From an uncultured Lentisphaeria bacterium (lineage in GTDB: Bacteria > Verrucomicrobiota > Lentisphaeria > Victivallales > Victivallaceae): DNA of 6,457 bases. The number at the start of each line of letters is the position of its first letter. The stretch's first letter is position 1. Both the position numbers and the translations under genes were made by a program. A model generated the notes under the pieces. That model was not told the origin of the DNA and did not search any database. It worked only from the letters and a program-made list of their open reading frames with translations. The stretch lies in contig CAIJKT010000995.1 in the NCBI GenBank assembly GCA_903821255.1, forward strand, positions 1 through 6,457. The letters run 5' to 3'. Shown here piece after piece: positions 6,378 through 6,457 of the stretch.

Positions 6378-6457
6378 GCTGACAAGTTCAAATTTCAGGA
6401 GCGGTTAAATCCCGCACAGCCGGTCAATCGCCTGCCGCGTCTGCGCGAGCGAAAGCC
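6378..6457 (-). pseudogene. hemC: N-terminal part of hemC, separated by an in-frame TAA and cut by the right window edge
   Basis: In the same frame as the fusion protein, bases 6455-6408 encode LSLAQTRQAIDRLCGI, then TAA at 6405-6407, then PLLKFELVS joining the Met at 6377. HemC proteins begin with a conserved R-x-S-x-LALAQT segment, a helix, a Pro, and an E-(I/L)-V-x-(I/M) strand. The sequence on both sides of the TAA fits this order with no length change, so it is one gene with a nonsense codon. The real start codon lies outside the window. Without this segment the protein lacks the first strand and helix of HemC domain 1. Confidence 0.8.

Overview
The window carries a minus-strand tetrapyrrole (heme/siroheme) biosynthesis cluster followed downstream, still on the minus strand, by a SWIM zinc-finger gene and the start of one more gene. 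Transcription order, from the right edge leftward: a HemC-CobA-HemD fusion (porphobilinogen deaminase part, uroporphyrinogen-III C-methyltransferase, uroporphyrinogen-III synthase); hemB (porphobilinogen synthase); hemL (glutamate-1-semialdehyde aminomutase); a 48-codon ORF resembling the C-terminal half of an HU/IHF protein; a 581-residue SWIM zinc-finger protein; and the first 19 codons of a small gene cut by the left edge. I see no convincing plus-strand gene, RNA gene, mobile element or CRISPR array.

The organism is a bacterium using the C5 (glutamate) route to 5-aminolevulinate, because hemL is present. Fused hemC/cobA/hemD next to hemB and hemL suggests an anaerobic or PVC-like lineage (for example Lentisphaerota), but this is a weak guess. 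The heme cluster looks GC-rich, while the SWIM gene and its surroundings look more AT-rich.

The main point is that the heme cluster looks damaged or recoded. (1) hemB has an in-frame TAG at the conserved Tyr of the family's NVSGEY motif. The remaining 47 codons downstream keep the reading frame and family-like sequence, ending 7 bases before hemL. (2) The hemC part has an in-frame TAA at 6405-6407. It separates a recognisable N-terminal HemC segment (LSLAQT...) from the rest, so the apparent ATG start at 6377 is an internal methionine with no ribosome binding site. (3) The HemC part stops after domain 2 and runs straight into CobA, so the C-terminal domain holding the dipyrromethane-cofactor cysteine is absent. 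hemL and the CobA and HemD domains look intact. The simplest reading is decay of the early heme steps, with a cofactor-less HemC remnant left in frame with CobA-HemD. Stop-codon readthrough is an alternative that should be tested.

If the genes were intact, HemL would make 5-aminolevulinate, HemB porphobilinogen, HemC hydroxymethylbilane, HemD uroporphyrinogen III, and CobA would divert it to precorrin-2 for siroheme or corrinoids.
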